DNA of 64,000 nt, taken from assembly GCF_030159595.1 (NCBI RefSeq), contig NZ_BSKJ01000006.1:124001-188000 (forward strand), read 5' to 3'. Below the pieces are notes generated by a model. The model saw only the letters and a list, made by a program, of their open reading frames with translations. It was not told the DNA's origin and made no database searches. Origin of the DNA: Pseudomonas putida. GTDB taxonomy: Bacteria > Pseudomonadota > Gammaproteobacteria > Pseudomonadales > Pseudomonadaceae. Of the stretch, positions 54,488 to 63,316 are shown one piece after another. Made by a program: the position numbers and the translations under genes. Positions within the stretch are counted from its first letter, which is position 1; every line of letters starts with the position of its first letter.

Positions 54488-54549
54488 TTTTCCCGGCCTC
54501 TTCGCGGCGTCGAACCGCCGCGAAAGGGCCCAAGAACCATCAAATAACC

Positions 54550-54559
54550 TATAGCTATA
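54550..54559. promoter_or_regulatory. Short dyad before the LysR gene
   Basis: TATAGCTATA, a perfect 10 bp palindrome in an AT-rich 80 bp stretch, about 80 bp before the LysR ATG. It may be part of the promoter or an operator. Confidence 0.3.
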
Positions 54560-54639
54560 AACAAATCAATAAACCTTCTTTGACGATATAAGCTGTAACA
54601 GCTTGAATAGGCCCCTGTTCCCCGCCCCAGAGCCGTGAC

Positions 54640-55563
54640 ATGGACCTCCGCCAGCTGCGCTACTTCATCGCCCTCACCGAATACCGCAGCTTCGTCCGTG
54701 CCGCCGAGGCCATGGGCATCACCCAACCCGCTTTCAGCCGCGCCATCCAGAGCCTGGAACACACCTTCGGCTGCCCCTTGGTAGACCGCGCAAGCAAAGC
54801 CCTGCCGCCTACCCCCGAGGGGCTGGTGGTGCTGCAACATGCTCGTCGCTTGGTGCAAGGCGCCGCGCAACTGAGCAACGAAGTACTGCAAATGACCAAG
54901 CTTGACGCTGGCGAGCTGCATTTCGGCAGCGGCCCGGCGCTGGCCGTGCGCTTGGTCCCCGATGCCCTGCGCCACTTCATCGAACGCCACCCGGGCATCC
55001 GCACCTCGCTGCTGGTGGACAATGCCGAACGCCTGGGTCAGGCCCTGCGCCGCGAACAGATCGAGTTTTTCGTCGACGATATCCGCCCGTTCGAAACCGA
55101 CCCCAACTTCCACACCGAGCCCCTGTCGCCACGCCCAGGGCTGTTCTTCTGCCGCCCGGGCCATCCATTACTCGCCAAGGACAGCTTGTCGACCAACGAC
55201 CTGTTCTGCTACCCACTGGCCAGCGCCCTGCTCGCCCCCGGCGTACGCAAGCGCTTGGCCAACCTCAGCGGGCGCAGCGACTTCACCCCGCACTTGCAAA
55301 CCGAGCACCTGGCGGTGCTGCGCAGCGTCGTGCAGGCCAGCGATGCCATTGGCACCGCCAGCGAAGAGGCCGTGGCCGAAGACCTCGCCGCCGGCACGTT
55401 GGTGCGCCTGCACTGGCGCAACCTGCCACCTGCGCTGGAGGTGCTGAGCGTGCGCTGTGGAGTGGTCAGTCGCAGTGGCTATCGGCTGTCGCCAGCGGCG
55501 CGGGCGATGATCGAGACACTGGTGGGGCTGGATATGCCAGTGCGGGCTGCCGCCATTCGCTGA
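54640..55563 (+). CDS. LysR-family transcriptional regulator
   Basis: A 307-residue LysR regulator. The HTH is MDLRQLRYFIALTEYRSFVRAAEAMGITQPAFSRAIQSLEHTFG. The effector domain includes LHFGSGPALAVRLVPDALRHFIERHPGIRTSLLVDNAERLG. It lies between the porin and the Mpo1-like gene, on the same strand as both. It may control the porin or pca functions, but it is not PcaQ-like in any way I can show. Target unknown. Confidence 0.88.
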   Translation: MDLRQLRYFIALTEYRSFVRAAEAMGITQPAFSRAIQSLEHTFGCPLVDRASKALPPTPEGLVVLQHARRLVQGAAQLSNEVLQMTKLDAGELHFGSGPALAVRLVPDALRHFIERHPGIRTSLLVDNAERLGQALRREQIEFFVDDIRPFETDPNFHTEPLSPRPGLFFCRPGHPLLAKDSLSTNDLFCYPLASALLAPGVRKRLANLSGRSDFTPHLQTEHLAVLRSVVQASDAIGTASEEAVAEDLAAGTLVRLHWRNLPPALEVLSVRCGVVSRSGYRLSPAARAMIETLVGLDMPVRAAAIR

Positions 55564-55637
55564 GCTGATGATGGTGTTGGCTGCGGGCTATCCTGTTCAC
55601 TATCAGGCAACACAAAGCTGAACAGGGAGGCACAACA

Positions 55638-56162
55638 ATGAAAAACCTCGTCGACCACCTGAGCCAATACGCCAGCTACCACCGCGACCCACGCAACATC
55701 GCCACCCACTTCGTCGGCATCCCGATGATCGTGCTTGCCGTCACCATCCTGCTGTCGCGCCCAGGCTGGGAGGTGGCCGGCATGTGGCTATCCCCTGCCC
55801 TGCTGGCAGCGGCGGCCTCAGTCTGGTTCTACCTGCGTCTGGACCTGCGCTTCGGGCTGGTGATGGGCTTGTTGCTGGGTCTGTGCCTGTGGGTAGGCCA
55901 GGTGCTGGCAATGCAGACCACAGTGCTGTGGCTCAGCGCCGGGCTGGGGGCATTCGTGCTGGGCTGGATCATCCAGTTCGTCGGCCATCACTACGAAGGC
56001 CGCAAACCGGCTTTTGTCGACGATGTCAGCGGCCTGATCATCGGGCCGCTGTTCGTGGTGGCAGAAGCTGCGTTCATGCTGGGCCTGTGCCCGGCCCTCA
56101 AAAGCGCAGTAGAACACAACGCCGGCCCTGTGGCCTTGCGGCAGAAGAATGCTGCCATGTGA
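55638..56162 (+). CDS. Mpo1-like (DUF962) membrane protein, possible 2-hydroxy fatty acid dioxygenase
   Basis: A 174-residue protein with four to five membrane helices. The family's His pattern is present: YASYHRDPRNIATHFVGIP (His15, Asn20, His24) and IQFVGHHYEGRKPAFVDD. The yeast homologue Mpo1 is an Fe(II)-dependent dioxygenase for alpha-oxidation of 2-hydroxy fatty acids, and these His residues bind iron. GGGAGG lies upstream of the ATG. It converges with pcaC. Confidence 0.85.
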   Translation: MKNLVDHLSQYASYHRDPRNIATHFVGIPMIVLAVTILLSRPGWEVAGMWLSPALLAAAASVWFYLRLDLRFGLVMGLLLGLCLWVGQVLAMQTTVLWLSAGLGAFVLGWIIQFVGHHYEGRKPAFVDDVSGLIIGPLFVVAEAAFMLGLCPALKSAVEHNAGPVALRQKNAAM

Positions 56163-56193
56163 ACATGCCACGGCCCTATCGCCGGTACAGGCT

Positions 56194-56589
56194 TTACTGC
56201 TGGCGCGACTCTACGCCCAACTCATCCCACACCGACTCGGCCATGTGGAAGGTGGCGTTGGCCGCTGGAATGCCGCAGTAGATCGCGCTCTGCATGAGCA
56301 CCTCTTTGATCTCGTCGCGGGTCACGCCGTTGTTGGCCGCCGCACGCAGGTGCAGTTTCAGCTCATCGTTGCGGTTCATGCCAATCAGCATGGCGATGGT
56401 GATCAGGCTGCGGGTATGGCGCGGCAGGCCTGGGCGGGTCCAGATGTCACCCCAGGCGTGACGGGTGATCATCTCCTGGAACTCGCCGTTGAAATCGTTG
56501 AGTTTTTCCAGGCTGCGGTCCACATGGGCATCGCCAAGCACTGCACGGCGCACTTGCATGCCGGCGTCGTAACGTTGTTTCTCGTCCAT
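56194..56589 (-). CDS. pcaC: 4-carboxymuconolactone decarboxylase
   Basis: A 131-residue enzyme converting 4-carboxymuconolactone to 3-oxoadipate enol-lactone. Motifs are RAVLGDAHVDRSLEKLNDFNGEFQEMITRHAWGDIWTRPGL and the active-site segment EIKEVLMQSAIYCGIPAANATFHMAE of the CMD fold. Longer upstream frame is open, but the ATG at 56589 fits the family length. It follows pcaD by 10 bp. Confidence 0.95.
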   Translation of the reverse strand: MDEKQRYDAGMQVRRAVLGDAHVDRSLEKLNDFNGEFQEMITRHAWGDIWTRPGLPRHTRSLITIAMLIGMNRNDELKLHLRAAANNGVTRDEIKEVLMQSAIYCGIPAANATFHMAESVWDELGVESRQQ

Positions 56590-56599
56590 GGCGTTGTCC

Positions 56600-57391
56600 T
56601 CAGTGAGCCAGCAGGAAGTCAAGCACGCGGCGGCTGAAGGCCTCGCCAATCTCGACGTTGGACAGGTGCGCCGCCGGGAAGTCGACGTACGCGGCACCTT
56701 GGATACCGGCCTGCATGAAGCGGCCATGCTCGGGGGTAGTCACCACGTCTTCAGTACCGGCAACGATCAGCGCCGGCACCTGGATGCGGCCCAGTTGCTC
56801 GCGGTAATCGGCGTCACGCACCGCTGCACAGTTGCCGGCATAACCTTGTGGGCTGGTTTGCGCCAGCATCTGGCAGATGCGCTGAGCCTGTTCTGACTGA
56901 GCCTGGGCAAAGGCCGGGGTGAACCAGCGGGCGATGGAGCCATCACGCAGGTCGACCATGGCTTGCTGGCCGCCCTTGAGCACGGTGTCGATACGGGTGT
57001 TCCACACCTCGTCGTTGGCGATCTTGGCGGCGGTGTTGCACAGGGTCAGGCTGTGCAGGCGCTCGCCGGCGTTGATGCCCAGCCACTGGCCGATCAGGCC
57101 GCCCATGGACAAGCCTACGAAGTGCGCTTTCTGGATGTCCAGGCCATCGAGCAGGGCCAGCACGTCTCGTCCCAGTTGCTCGATGCTGTAGGGGCCTTCG
57201 GTGACCAGCGAGGCACCGTGGCCACGCGTGTCGTAGCGCAGCACACGGAAATGCTGGCTCCACAACGGAATCTGGGTGTCCCACATACCCAGGTCAGTGC
57301 CCAGCGAGTTGGACAGGACCAGCACCGGGGCGTTCTCCGGGCCATCGATCTGGTAGTTCAAAACGCCATCGGCCAGTTGCAAATGCGCCAC
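56600..57391 (-). CDS. pcaD: 3-oxoadipate enol-lactonase
   Basis: A 263-residue alpha/beta-hydrolase that opens 3-oxoadipate enol-lactone to 3-oxoadipate. The nucleophile is Ser95 in GLSMGG, and the catalytic His is in FPAAHLSN near the C-terminus. The start is a GTG (57391) with GGAG seven bases upstream, giving the known 263-residue length; the longer frame would run into pcaB. pcaB ends 11 bp upstream. Confidence 0.95.
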   Translation of the reverse strand: MAHLQLADGVLNYQIDGPENAPVLVLSNSLGTDLGMWDTQIPLWSQHFRVLRYDTRGHGASLVTEGPYSIEQLGRDVLALLDGLDIQKAHFVGLSMGGLIGQWLGINAGERLHSLTLCNTAAKIANDEVWNTRIDTVLKGGQQAMVDLRDGSIARWFTPAFAQAQSEQAQRICQMLAQTSPQGYAGNCAAVRDADYREQLGRIQVPALIVAGTEDVVTTPEHGRFMQAGIQGAAYVDFPAAHLSNVEIGEAFSRRVLDFLLAH

Positions 57392-57402
57392 AGCAGTCTC
57401 CT

Positions 57403-58755
57403 TCAGGCAGTGAAATGTTGATGTTCGGATACGGCGCGCGCCACCCAAACGCGGGCCTGCCCCAGGTAATGGGCAGGGTCGAGCAGGCGATCGAGTTCTT
57501 CGGCAGACAGCTCGGCACTGACGTGCGGTTCATCACCCAGCACCGCACGCAGGTGGCGCTGTTCGGCCACGGCGCGCTGGCAGCATTGCTCCAGCAGGTG
57601 GTGGGCGCGGTCGCGGCCCAGACGCTGGGCGAGGACGATGCTTACCGCTTCGGCCAGCACCAGGCCCTGGGTCAGGTCGAGGTTACGGCGCATGCGCGCC
57701 GCATCCACTTCCATGCCCTCGGCAATTACCTGGGCCTGGCGCAGCGCCCCGGAGACCAGGCAGCAGATATCCGGCAGGGTTTCCCATTCGGCGTGCCACA
57801 AGCCGAGGCTGCGCTCGTGCTCCTGAGGCATGGCGGCGAACAGCGTCGACACCAGGCCCGGTACACGGGTGGCAGCGCCGATCAGCACCGCAGCGCCCAC
57901 CGGGTTGCGCTTGTGCGGCATGGTGGATGAGCCACCCTTGCCTGGCGCGGAAGGCTCGAACACCTCCCCCGCCTCGGTCTGCATCAGCAAGCTGACATCA
58001 CGGCCAAACTTGCCCAGGCTGCCGGCCACCAGGCCCAGCACCGAGGCAAACTCCACCAGGCGGTCGCGCTGGGTATGCCAGGGTTGCTCAGGCAGGGCCA
58101 GTTTCAGTTGCTCGGCCAGGGCCTCGGCCACCGGCATCGCTTTGCTGCCCAGAGCGGCCAGGCTGCCCGAGGCGCCGCCGAACTGCAGTACCAACAGGCG
58201 CGGGCGCAGTTCCTGCAAGCGCTGGCGGTGGCGGGTCAATGCCCCCAGCACGCCGGCCAGTTTCATGCCCAGGGTCACCGGGGTAGCATGTTGCAGCCAG
58301 GTGCGGCCCACCAATGGCGTATCGGCATGCTTCAAGGCCTGCTGCGACAGGGTATTGGCCAGTTTGCCCAGGTCGGCTTCGATCAGGTCGAGGGCCTCGC
58401 GCAGCTGCAGCACCAGCCCGGTGTCCATCGCGTCCTGGCTGGTGGCGCCCAGGTGCACATAGCGCTCAGCCTCGGGCACGCCACTGGCAATCACCTTGCC
58501 CAACGCCTTCACCAGCGGGATTGCCGAATTGCCTGCGGTGGCGATGGCATTGGCCAGCGCACCCACGTCATAACGCTCGGCCTGGCATGCCGCCTCGATG
58601 GCGGCCACGGCGCTGTGCGGGACCAGCCCCGCAGCGGCTTCGGCACGGGCCAGCGCAGCTTCGAAATCGAGCATGCCCTGCAAGCGGCCACGGTCGGAGA
58701 AAATCTCGCGCATGGCCGGCGCGGTGAAGTAGGCGTCGAACAGTTGGTTGGTCAT
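57403..58755 (-). CDS. pcaB: 3-carboxy-cis,cis-muconate cycloisomerase
   Basis: A 450-residue member of the fumarase/aspartase superfamily that lactonises beta-carboxy-cis,cis-muconate. The superfamily signature GKGGSSTMPHKRNPVGA is intact, and GATSQDAMDTGLVLQLREAL contains the second conserved region. It sits between pcaT and pcaD with gaps of 9 and 11 bp, one operon. Confidence 0.96.
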   Translation of the reverse strand: MTNQLFDAYFTAPAMREIFSDRGRLQGMLDFEAALARAEAAAGLVPHSAVAAIEAACQAERYDVGALANAIATAGNSAIPLVKALGKVIASGVPEAERYVHLGATSQDAMDTGLVLQLREALDLIEADLGKLANTLSQQALKHADTPLVGRTWLQHATPVTLGMKLAGVLGALTRHRQRLQELRPRLLVLQFGGASGSLAALGSKAMPVAEALAEQLKLALPEQPWHTQRDRLVEFASVLGLVAGSLGKFGRDVSLLMQTEAGEVFEPSAPGKGGSSTMPHKRNPVGAAVLIGAATRVPGLVSTLFAAMPQEHERSLGLWHAEWETLPDICCLVSGALRQAQVIAEGMEVDAARMRRNLDLTQGLVLAEAVSIVLAQRLGRDRAHHLLEQCCQRAVAEQRHLRAVLGDEPHVSAELSAEELDRLLDPAHYLGQARVWVARAVSEHQHFTA

Positions 58756-58764
58756 GCCACGTCC

Positions 58765-60054
58765 TTAGTCATCGTGGTGCAGGTACGCGGCCTGCTTCGG
58801 CAGGCGCAGGCTGAACAGGAAGGCAATCGCCATCATGGCCGTCACATACCAGTAGAAAGTGTTTTCCATGTCCAGGGTCTTCAGGCCCAGGGCCACATAC
58901 TCGGCAGAGCCGCCGAACGCCGCGTTGGCCACCGCATAGGCCAGGCCCACACCCAGCGCACGCACCTGTGGCGGGAACATTTCGGCCTTCACCAGGCCGC
59001 TGATCGAGGTGTAGAAACTGACAATACACAACGCCAGGCTGATCAGCACGAAGGCCATGAACGGGCTGGTCACGGTTTTCAGCGCCATCAGCAGCGGCAC
59101 GGTGCACAGGGTACCGAGCGCGCCAAACAGCAGCATCGAATTACGCCGGCCGATACGGTCGGACAGCATGCCGAAGAACGGCTGCAGCACCATGAACAGG
59201 AACAGTGCGCCGGTCATCACATAGCTGGCGTTTTTCGCCGTCATGCCAGCGGTGTTGACCAGGTACTTCTGCATGTAGGTGGTGAAGGTGTAGAAGATCA
59301 GCGAACCACCAGCGGTATAGCCCAATACGGTGATGAACGCCGCTGCATGGTTGCGGAACAGGCCACTGACCGAACCTGCATCCTTGTCATTGCGGGTTTC
59401 GGCGCTGCTGGTCTCGTGCAGCGAGCGGCGCAGCATCAGCGAGATCAGCGCGGCGATGGCACCCACGACAAACGGAATGCGCCAGCCCCAGGCCCGCAAT
59501 TCATCTTCTGTCAGCAACTGTTGAAGGATCACCACTACCAGCACCGCCAGCAACTGGCCGCCAATCAGGGTGACGTACTGGAACGAAGCAAAGAAACCGC
59601 GCTGGCCGCGCAGGGCCACTTCACTCATGTAGGTGGCGGTGGTGCCGTACTCGCCACCCACCGACAGGCCCTGGATCAGGCGGGCCAGCAATAGCAGTGC
59701 CGGGGCCCAGGTGCCGATGCTTGCATAGGTGGGCAGACAGGCGATCATCAGAGAGCCGAAGCACATCATCAGCACCGAGATCATCAGGGAATTCTTGCGA
59801 CCATGGCGGTCAGCGAGGCGGCCGAAGATCCAGCCACCGATGGGGCGCATCAAAAAGCCTGCGGCGAACACCCCCGCGGTGTTCAGCAATTGCACCGTGG
59901 GGTCGTCGGAGGGAAAGAACGCCGGGGCGAAGTAGATCGCGCAGAAGGCGTAGACATAGAAGTCGAACCATTCCACCAGGTTGCCTGAAGAGGCGCCCAC
60001 GATTGCGAAGATGCGCTTGCTGCGTTCTTCGCCGGTGTAATAGGTTGAGGTCAT
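58765..60054 (-). CDS. pcaT: Beta-ketoadipate/dicarboxylate transporter PcaT (MHS family)
   Basis: A 429-residue MFS permease. MHS features match Kgt[37 protein letters not shown] and [21 protein letters not shown]. PcaT of P. putida takes up beta-ketoadipate. It heads the pcaT-B-D-C transcript and follows pcaF after a long REP pair. The ATG at 60054 is the family start. Confidence 0.93.
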   Translation of the reverse strand: MTSTYYTGEERSKRIFAIVGASSGNLVEWFDFYVYAFCAIYFAPAFFPSDDPTVQLLNTAGVFAAGFLMRPIGGWIFGRLADRHGRKNSLMISVLMMCFGSLMIACLPTYASIGTWAPALLLLARLIQGLSVGGEYGTTATYMSEVALRGQRGFFASFQYVTLIGGQLLAVLVVVILQQLLTEDELRAWGWRIPFVVGAIAALISLMLRRSLHETSSAETRNDKDAGSVSGLFRNHAAAFITVLGYTAGGSLIFYTFTTYMQKYLVNTAGMTAKNASYVMTGALFLFMVLQPFFGMLSDRIGRRNSMLLFGALGTLCTVPLLMALKTVTSPFMAFVLISLALCIVSFYTSISGLVKAEMFPPQVRALGVGLAYAVANAAFGGSAEYVALGLKTLDMENTFYWYVTAMMAIAFLFSLRLPKQAAYLHHDD

Positions 60055-60079
60055 GACGGTTTACTCCTGGAGGGTCCTA

Positions 60080-60097
60080 GGTAAGTCTAGACATACC
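60080..60097. promoter_or_regulatory. Palindrome upstream of pcaT
   Basis: GGTAAGTCTAGACATACC: 16 of 18 positions are symmetric (GGTA-N-GTCTAGAC-N-TACC). It is 26-43 bp upstream of the pcaT start codon, unlike the PcaR boxes. It could be an operator or lie in the 5' leader. Confidence 0.5.
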
Positions 60098-60152
60098 TGG
60101 TAACACACTCGTTCCGCTATCTGGCTGGCAATTGGCCTTGTGTCTAACAAGG

Positions 60153-60236
60153 CCGGCCTCTTCGCGGGCAAGCCCGCTCCTACAGGGGGAGGCGTGGTTC
60201 CCCCTGTAGGAGCGGGCTTGCCCGCGAAGAGGCCGG
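60153..60236. repeat. REP pair between pcaF and pcaT
   Basis: Two perfect 38 bp arms (60153-60190 and 60199-60236) with an 8-base spacer. The core CTCTTCGCGGGCAAGCCCGC matches the local REP type. Here it separates two genes of the same orientation, so it may limit read-through from pcaF into pcaTBDC or stabilise the pcaF message. Confidence 0.85.
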
Positions 60237-60242
60237 TACAGG

Positions 60243-61445
60243 TCAAACCCGCTCGATGGCCAAAGCCAGACCTTGGCCAACCCCTACACACATGGTCGCC
60301 AGGCCCTTACGCCCACCACTTTTCTCCAGCTGGTGCAGCGCCGTCAGCACCAGGCGCGCGCCACTCATGCCCAGCGGGTGGCCCAAGGCGATCGCGCCGC
60401 CATTAGGGTTCACCTGCGGCGCATCATCGGCCACACCCAGCTCACGCAGCACCGCCAGGCCTTGGCTGGCAAAGGCTTCGTTCAGCTCGATCACATCAAA
60501 ATCACTGACCGCCACACCCAGGCGCTCGGTCAACTTGCGCACCGCAGGCACCGGGCCAATGCCCATCACCCGTGGTGCGACACCGCCGCTGGCCATGCCC
60601 AGTACCCGGGCACGCGGGGTCAGGCCGTGTTTCTTCACCGCTTCAGCTGACGCCAGGATCAGCGCCGCGGCACCGTCATTCACGCCCGAAGCGTTGCCAG
60701 CGGTGACCGTCTTGGCCGGGCCATTGACCGGCTTGAGCTTGGTCAGGGCTTCCAGCGTGGTTTCCGGGCGCAGGTGCTCGTCACGCTCGACGATGGTTTC
60801 GCCCTTCTTGTGCGCAATGCGCACCGGCACGATCTCTTCGGCGAAGAAGCCAGCGGCCTGTGCGGCTGCAGCTTTCTGCTGGCTGCGCAGGGCGAAAGCG
60901 TCCTGATCAGCACGCGAAACCTGGTAGTCGTCAGCCACGTTGTCGGCGGTTTCCGGCATGGAATCCACCCCGTACTGGCTCTTCATCAGCGGGTTGATGA
61001 AACGCCAGCCGATGGTGGTGTCTTCCAGCTTCATGTTGCGCGAATAGCCGCTTTCGGCCTTGCCCATGACGAATGGCGCACGCGACATCGACTCGACGCC
61101 GCCGGCAATCGCCAGCTCCATTTCGCCGCTGGCGATGGCACGGAAGGCGGTGCCGATGGCATCCATGCCCGACGCGCACAGGCGGTTCAGGGTGACGCCC
61201 GGGATGCTGTCCGGCAGGCCGGCCAGCAGCAGCGCCATGCGCGCCACGTTGCGGTTGTCTTCACCGGCCTGGTTAGCGCAGCCGAAGAACACTTCGTCGA
61301 CTTGATCCCACTGCACGCTCGGGTTGCGCTCGATCAGCGCTTTCAGCGGCACGGCAGCCAGGTCGTCGGCACGCACGCCAGCCAGGGCGCCGCCAAAGCG
61401 GCCGATCGGGGTGCGGATGGCGTCACAGATAAATACGTCGCGCAT
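60243..61445 (-). CDS. pcaF: 3-oxoadipyl-CoA thiolase
   Basis: A 400-residue thiolase that cleaves 3-oxoadipyl-CoA to succinyl-CoA and acetyl-CoA, the last step of the beta-ketoadipate pathway. The acyl-accepting Cys90 is in [23 protein letters not shown] contains the catalytic His, and CVGVGQG the second Cys. The ATG at 61445 has AGGAG upstream. The CoA-transferase pcaIJ is not in the window. Confidence 0.96.
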   Translation of the reverse strand: MRDVFICDAIRTPIGRFGGALAGVRADDLAAVPLKALIERNPSVQWDQVDEVFFGCANQAGEDNRNVARMALLLAGLPDSIPGVTLNRLCASGMDAIGTAFRAIASGEMELAIAGGVESMSRAPFVMGKAESGYSRNMKLEDTTIGWRFINPLMKSQYGVDSMPETADNVADDYQVSRADQDAFALRSQQKAAAAQAAGFFAEEIVPVRIAHKKGETIVERDEHLRPETTLEALTKLKPVNGPAKTVTAGNASGVNDGAAALILASAEAVKKHGLTPRARVLGMASGGVAPRVMGIGPVPAVRKLTERLGVAVSDFDVIELNEAFASQGLAVLRELGVADDAPQVNPNGGAIALGHPLGMSGARLVLTALHQLEKSGGRKGLATMCVGVGQGLALAIERV

Positions 61446-61550
61446 TAGGCTTCTCCTGCCACTGGCCATGGGCCGCGGCGGTACGTTTGGAGGCTACTGG
61501 TCAGGGTGCTTCGATGCGCTCAGATTAAGGAGAGTGGCAGGGGGCTTACA

Positions 61551-61584
61551 ATCCGATAATCGACTATTTGTGCGATTAGCGAAC
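61551..61584 (-). promoter_or_regulatory. PcaR boxes upstream of pcaF
   Basis: On the minus strand GTTCGCTAATCGCAC (61584-61570) differs from the remembered PcaR box at one base. A weaker second copy, ATCCGATAATCGACT on the plus strand (61551-61565), is adjacent. PcaR is reported to bind over the -35 and -10 regions, which fits this double arrangement about 110-140 bp before pcaF. Confidence 0.7.
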
Positions 61585-61626
61585 AACTTGTTGCTTTGCC
61601 AACCCTACAACACCGCGCTGCAAATG

Positions 61627-61643
61627 GGCCGCCATGCGGCCCC
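61627..61643 (-). terminator. Terminator hairpin of pcaK
   Basis: GGGCCGC-CAT-GCGGCCC, immediately past the pcaK stop and followed on the minus strand by ATTTGCAG. A stable stem but a weak T tract. Confidence 0.55.
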
Positions 61644-61649
61644 TGCCCC

Positions 61650-62996
61650 TCAAGTCGCGTCCGCGTGGCTGACCAGCCCTTTCACGATCACCCCCACGGT
61701 CGCCAGCGCCGCCGGCACCAGCAATGCCGTCAGCACCTGCTCGAAGTTCCAGCCCAGGCCCAGCAGCGTCGCGCCGCTCCAGGCCCCGAGAATCGCGCCA
61801 AAGCGGCCAATACCCAGCATCCACGATACACCCGTGGCACGGCCCTGAGTCGGGTAGAAGCGCGCCGCCAGCGACGGCATCGCCGACTGCGCACCGTTCA
61901 CACACATACCCGCAATCAGCACCAGGGTGGCCAGTACGGTGATGCTGCCCAGGCTCTGCCCCACTGCGTAGGCGAACACTCCGGCCAGCAGGTAGAAAAT
62001 GCCGATCACCTTGTGCGGGTTGTAGCGGTCCATGGCCCAGCCCACACCCACGGCACTCAGCACGCCGCCGAACTGGAACAGCGCACCGATGAACGCGGCC
62101 TGCTCCATACTCGCGCCGCTGTCACGCATCAGCGTTGGCAGCCAGCTGGTCAGCAGGTAGACGATCACCAGGCCCATGAAGTAAGTCAGCCACAGCAGCA
62201 CAGTGCCCAGGCCATAGGTGCCGGAGAAGATCACCGCAAACACGCTGCGCGCGGCTACGGCCTTTTGTTCTGGCACGCTGAAGCTGCCCGCCTCGGCCAC
62301 CACCTGCGGCGCAATCGGCGACAGGGTCTTGCGCACCTTGTCGGTACCTCGGTTGCGCACCACCAGGAACCGCGCCGACTCCGGCAGCCAGACCATCAGC
62401 ACCAGTGCCAACAGCAGTGGCAGCACCCCACCGATGACCAGCAGGCTGTGCCAGCCGTAGGCCGGGATCATCTTGGCGGAAATGAAGCCACCGCCCGCCA
62501 TGCCCAGGTTGAAACCACAGAACATGCTGGTTACCAGCAACGACTTGAGGCGCTCCGGGGTGTATTCAGACAGCAGTGTGGTGGCGTTGGGCATTCCCGC
62601 ACCAAGGCCCAGGCCCGTGAGGAAGCGCAGTACCAGCAGTTGGTCGACGTTGGTGGCGTAAGCCGAAGCCAGACTGAAACCGCCAAACACCAGCACCGCG
62701 CCGACCAGTACACCTTTTCGACCGAAACGGTCAGCCAGCGGCCCGGAGCCCAGGGCGCCGAACACCATGCCGATCAACGCAGCACTCATGACCGGGCCGA
62801 GGCTGGCGCGGTCAATCCCCCACTCCTGCGACAGGGCAGGGGCGATGAACCCCATGGCAGCGGTATCCAAGCCGTCGAGGAAGACGATCAGGAAGCACAG
62901 CAACACGACCCGCCACTGATAGCGGGACAGCGGCTGCTGATTGATGAACGACTGAACGTCGAGGCTTTTGCCGACGTTGTTTTGCGCTTGGTTCAT
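61650..62996 (-). CDS. pcaK: 4-hydroxybenzoate/protocatechuate transporter PcaK (AAHS family MFS)
   Basis: A 448-residue MFS permease with 12 helices, also known to mediate chemotaxis to aromatic acids. The AAHS signature DGLDTAAMGFIAPAL in helix 1 and GSGPLADRFGRKGVLVGA in loop 2-3 are present, as is RFLTGLGLGAGMPNATTLLSEYTPERLKS. The ATG at 62996 gives the expected 448 residues. It lies between pcaR and pcaF as in P. putida. Confidence 0.95.
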   Translation of the reverse strand: MNQAQNNVGKSLDVQSFINQQPLSRYQWRVVLLCFLIVFLDGLDTAAMGFIAPALSQEWGIDRASLGPVMSAALIGMVFGALGSGPLADRFGRKGVLVGAVLVFGGFSLASAYATNVDQLLVLRFLTGLGLGAGMPNATTLLSEYTPERLKSLLVTSMFCGFNLGMAGGGFISAKMIPAYGWHSLLVIGGVLPLLLALVLMVWLPESARFLVVRNRGTDKVRKTLSPIAPQVVAEAGSFSVPEQKAVAARSVFAVIFSGTYGLGTVLLWLTYFMGLVIVYLLTSWLPTLMRDSGASMEQAAFIGALFQFGGVLSAVGVGWAMDRYNPHKVIGIFYLLAGVFAYAVGQSLGSITVLATLVLIAGMCVNGAQSAMPSLAARFYPTQGRATGVSWMLGIGRFGAILGAWSGATLLGLGWNFEQVLTALLVPAALATVGVIVKGLVSHADAT

Positions 62997-63316
62997 TGTT
63001 GTTATCCAGAATGAAGGGCACAGCCAGACCACTGCACGCGGGCAACCGGCACAGAGGACAATGATGGGGGAACAGGGCCTGTGTCAGCCTGGATACAACG
63101 GGACTGCGCGCGGGTGCGGCCGCGGCAGCGAGGGGACAGTATTCATGGTAGTGCCTCTAATGTTTTTCTTGTTCGGTCGGCATGGCCGACCGTTGCGAGA
63201 GACATTAATCAGCGGGCGCAGGTGAAGCAATTCACCCGGAACGACACTGTGCGTTTATCGCACAAGAAACGGTTTTGCCTGTTCTATTTTGGAGCCGTCT
63301 TGCGGCCCCAGCCATC
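62997..63316. other. pcaR-pcaK intergenic region
   Basis: 320 bp with the PcaR-like box at 63249-63263 and an 8 bp dyad CGGTCGGC-ATG-GCCGACCG at 63174-63192. An 85-codon frame across it has no support. The pcaK promoter should lie near the box. Confidence 0.5.
63249..63263 (-). promoter_or_regulatory. PcaR-like box upstream of pcaK
   Basis: GTGCGATAAACGCAC on the minus strand, 13 of 15 identical to GTTCGATAATCGCAC, and almost fully palindromic itself (GTGCG...CGCAC). It lies about 255 bp before the pcaK start and about 54 bp after the pcaR stop. Confidence 0.6.

Noticed and set aside
60110..60124. Possible PcaR box GTTCCGCTATCTGGC before pcaT
   Set aside because: Only about 8 of 15 bases match the box seen at pcaF and the porin.
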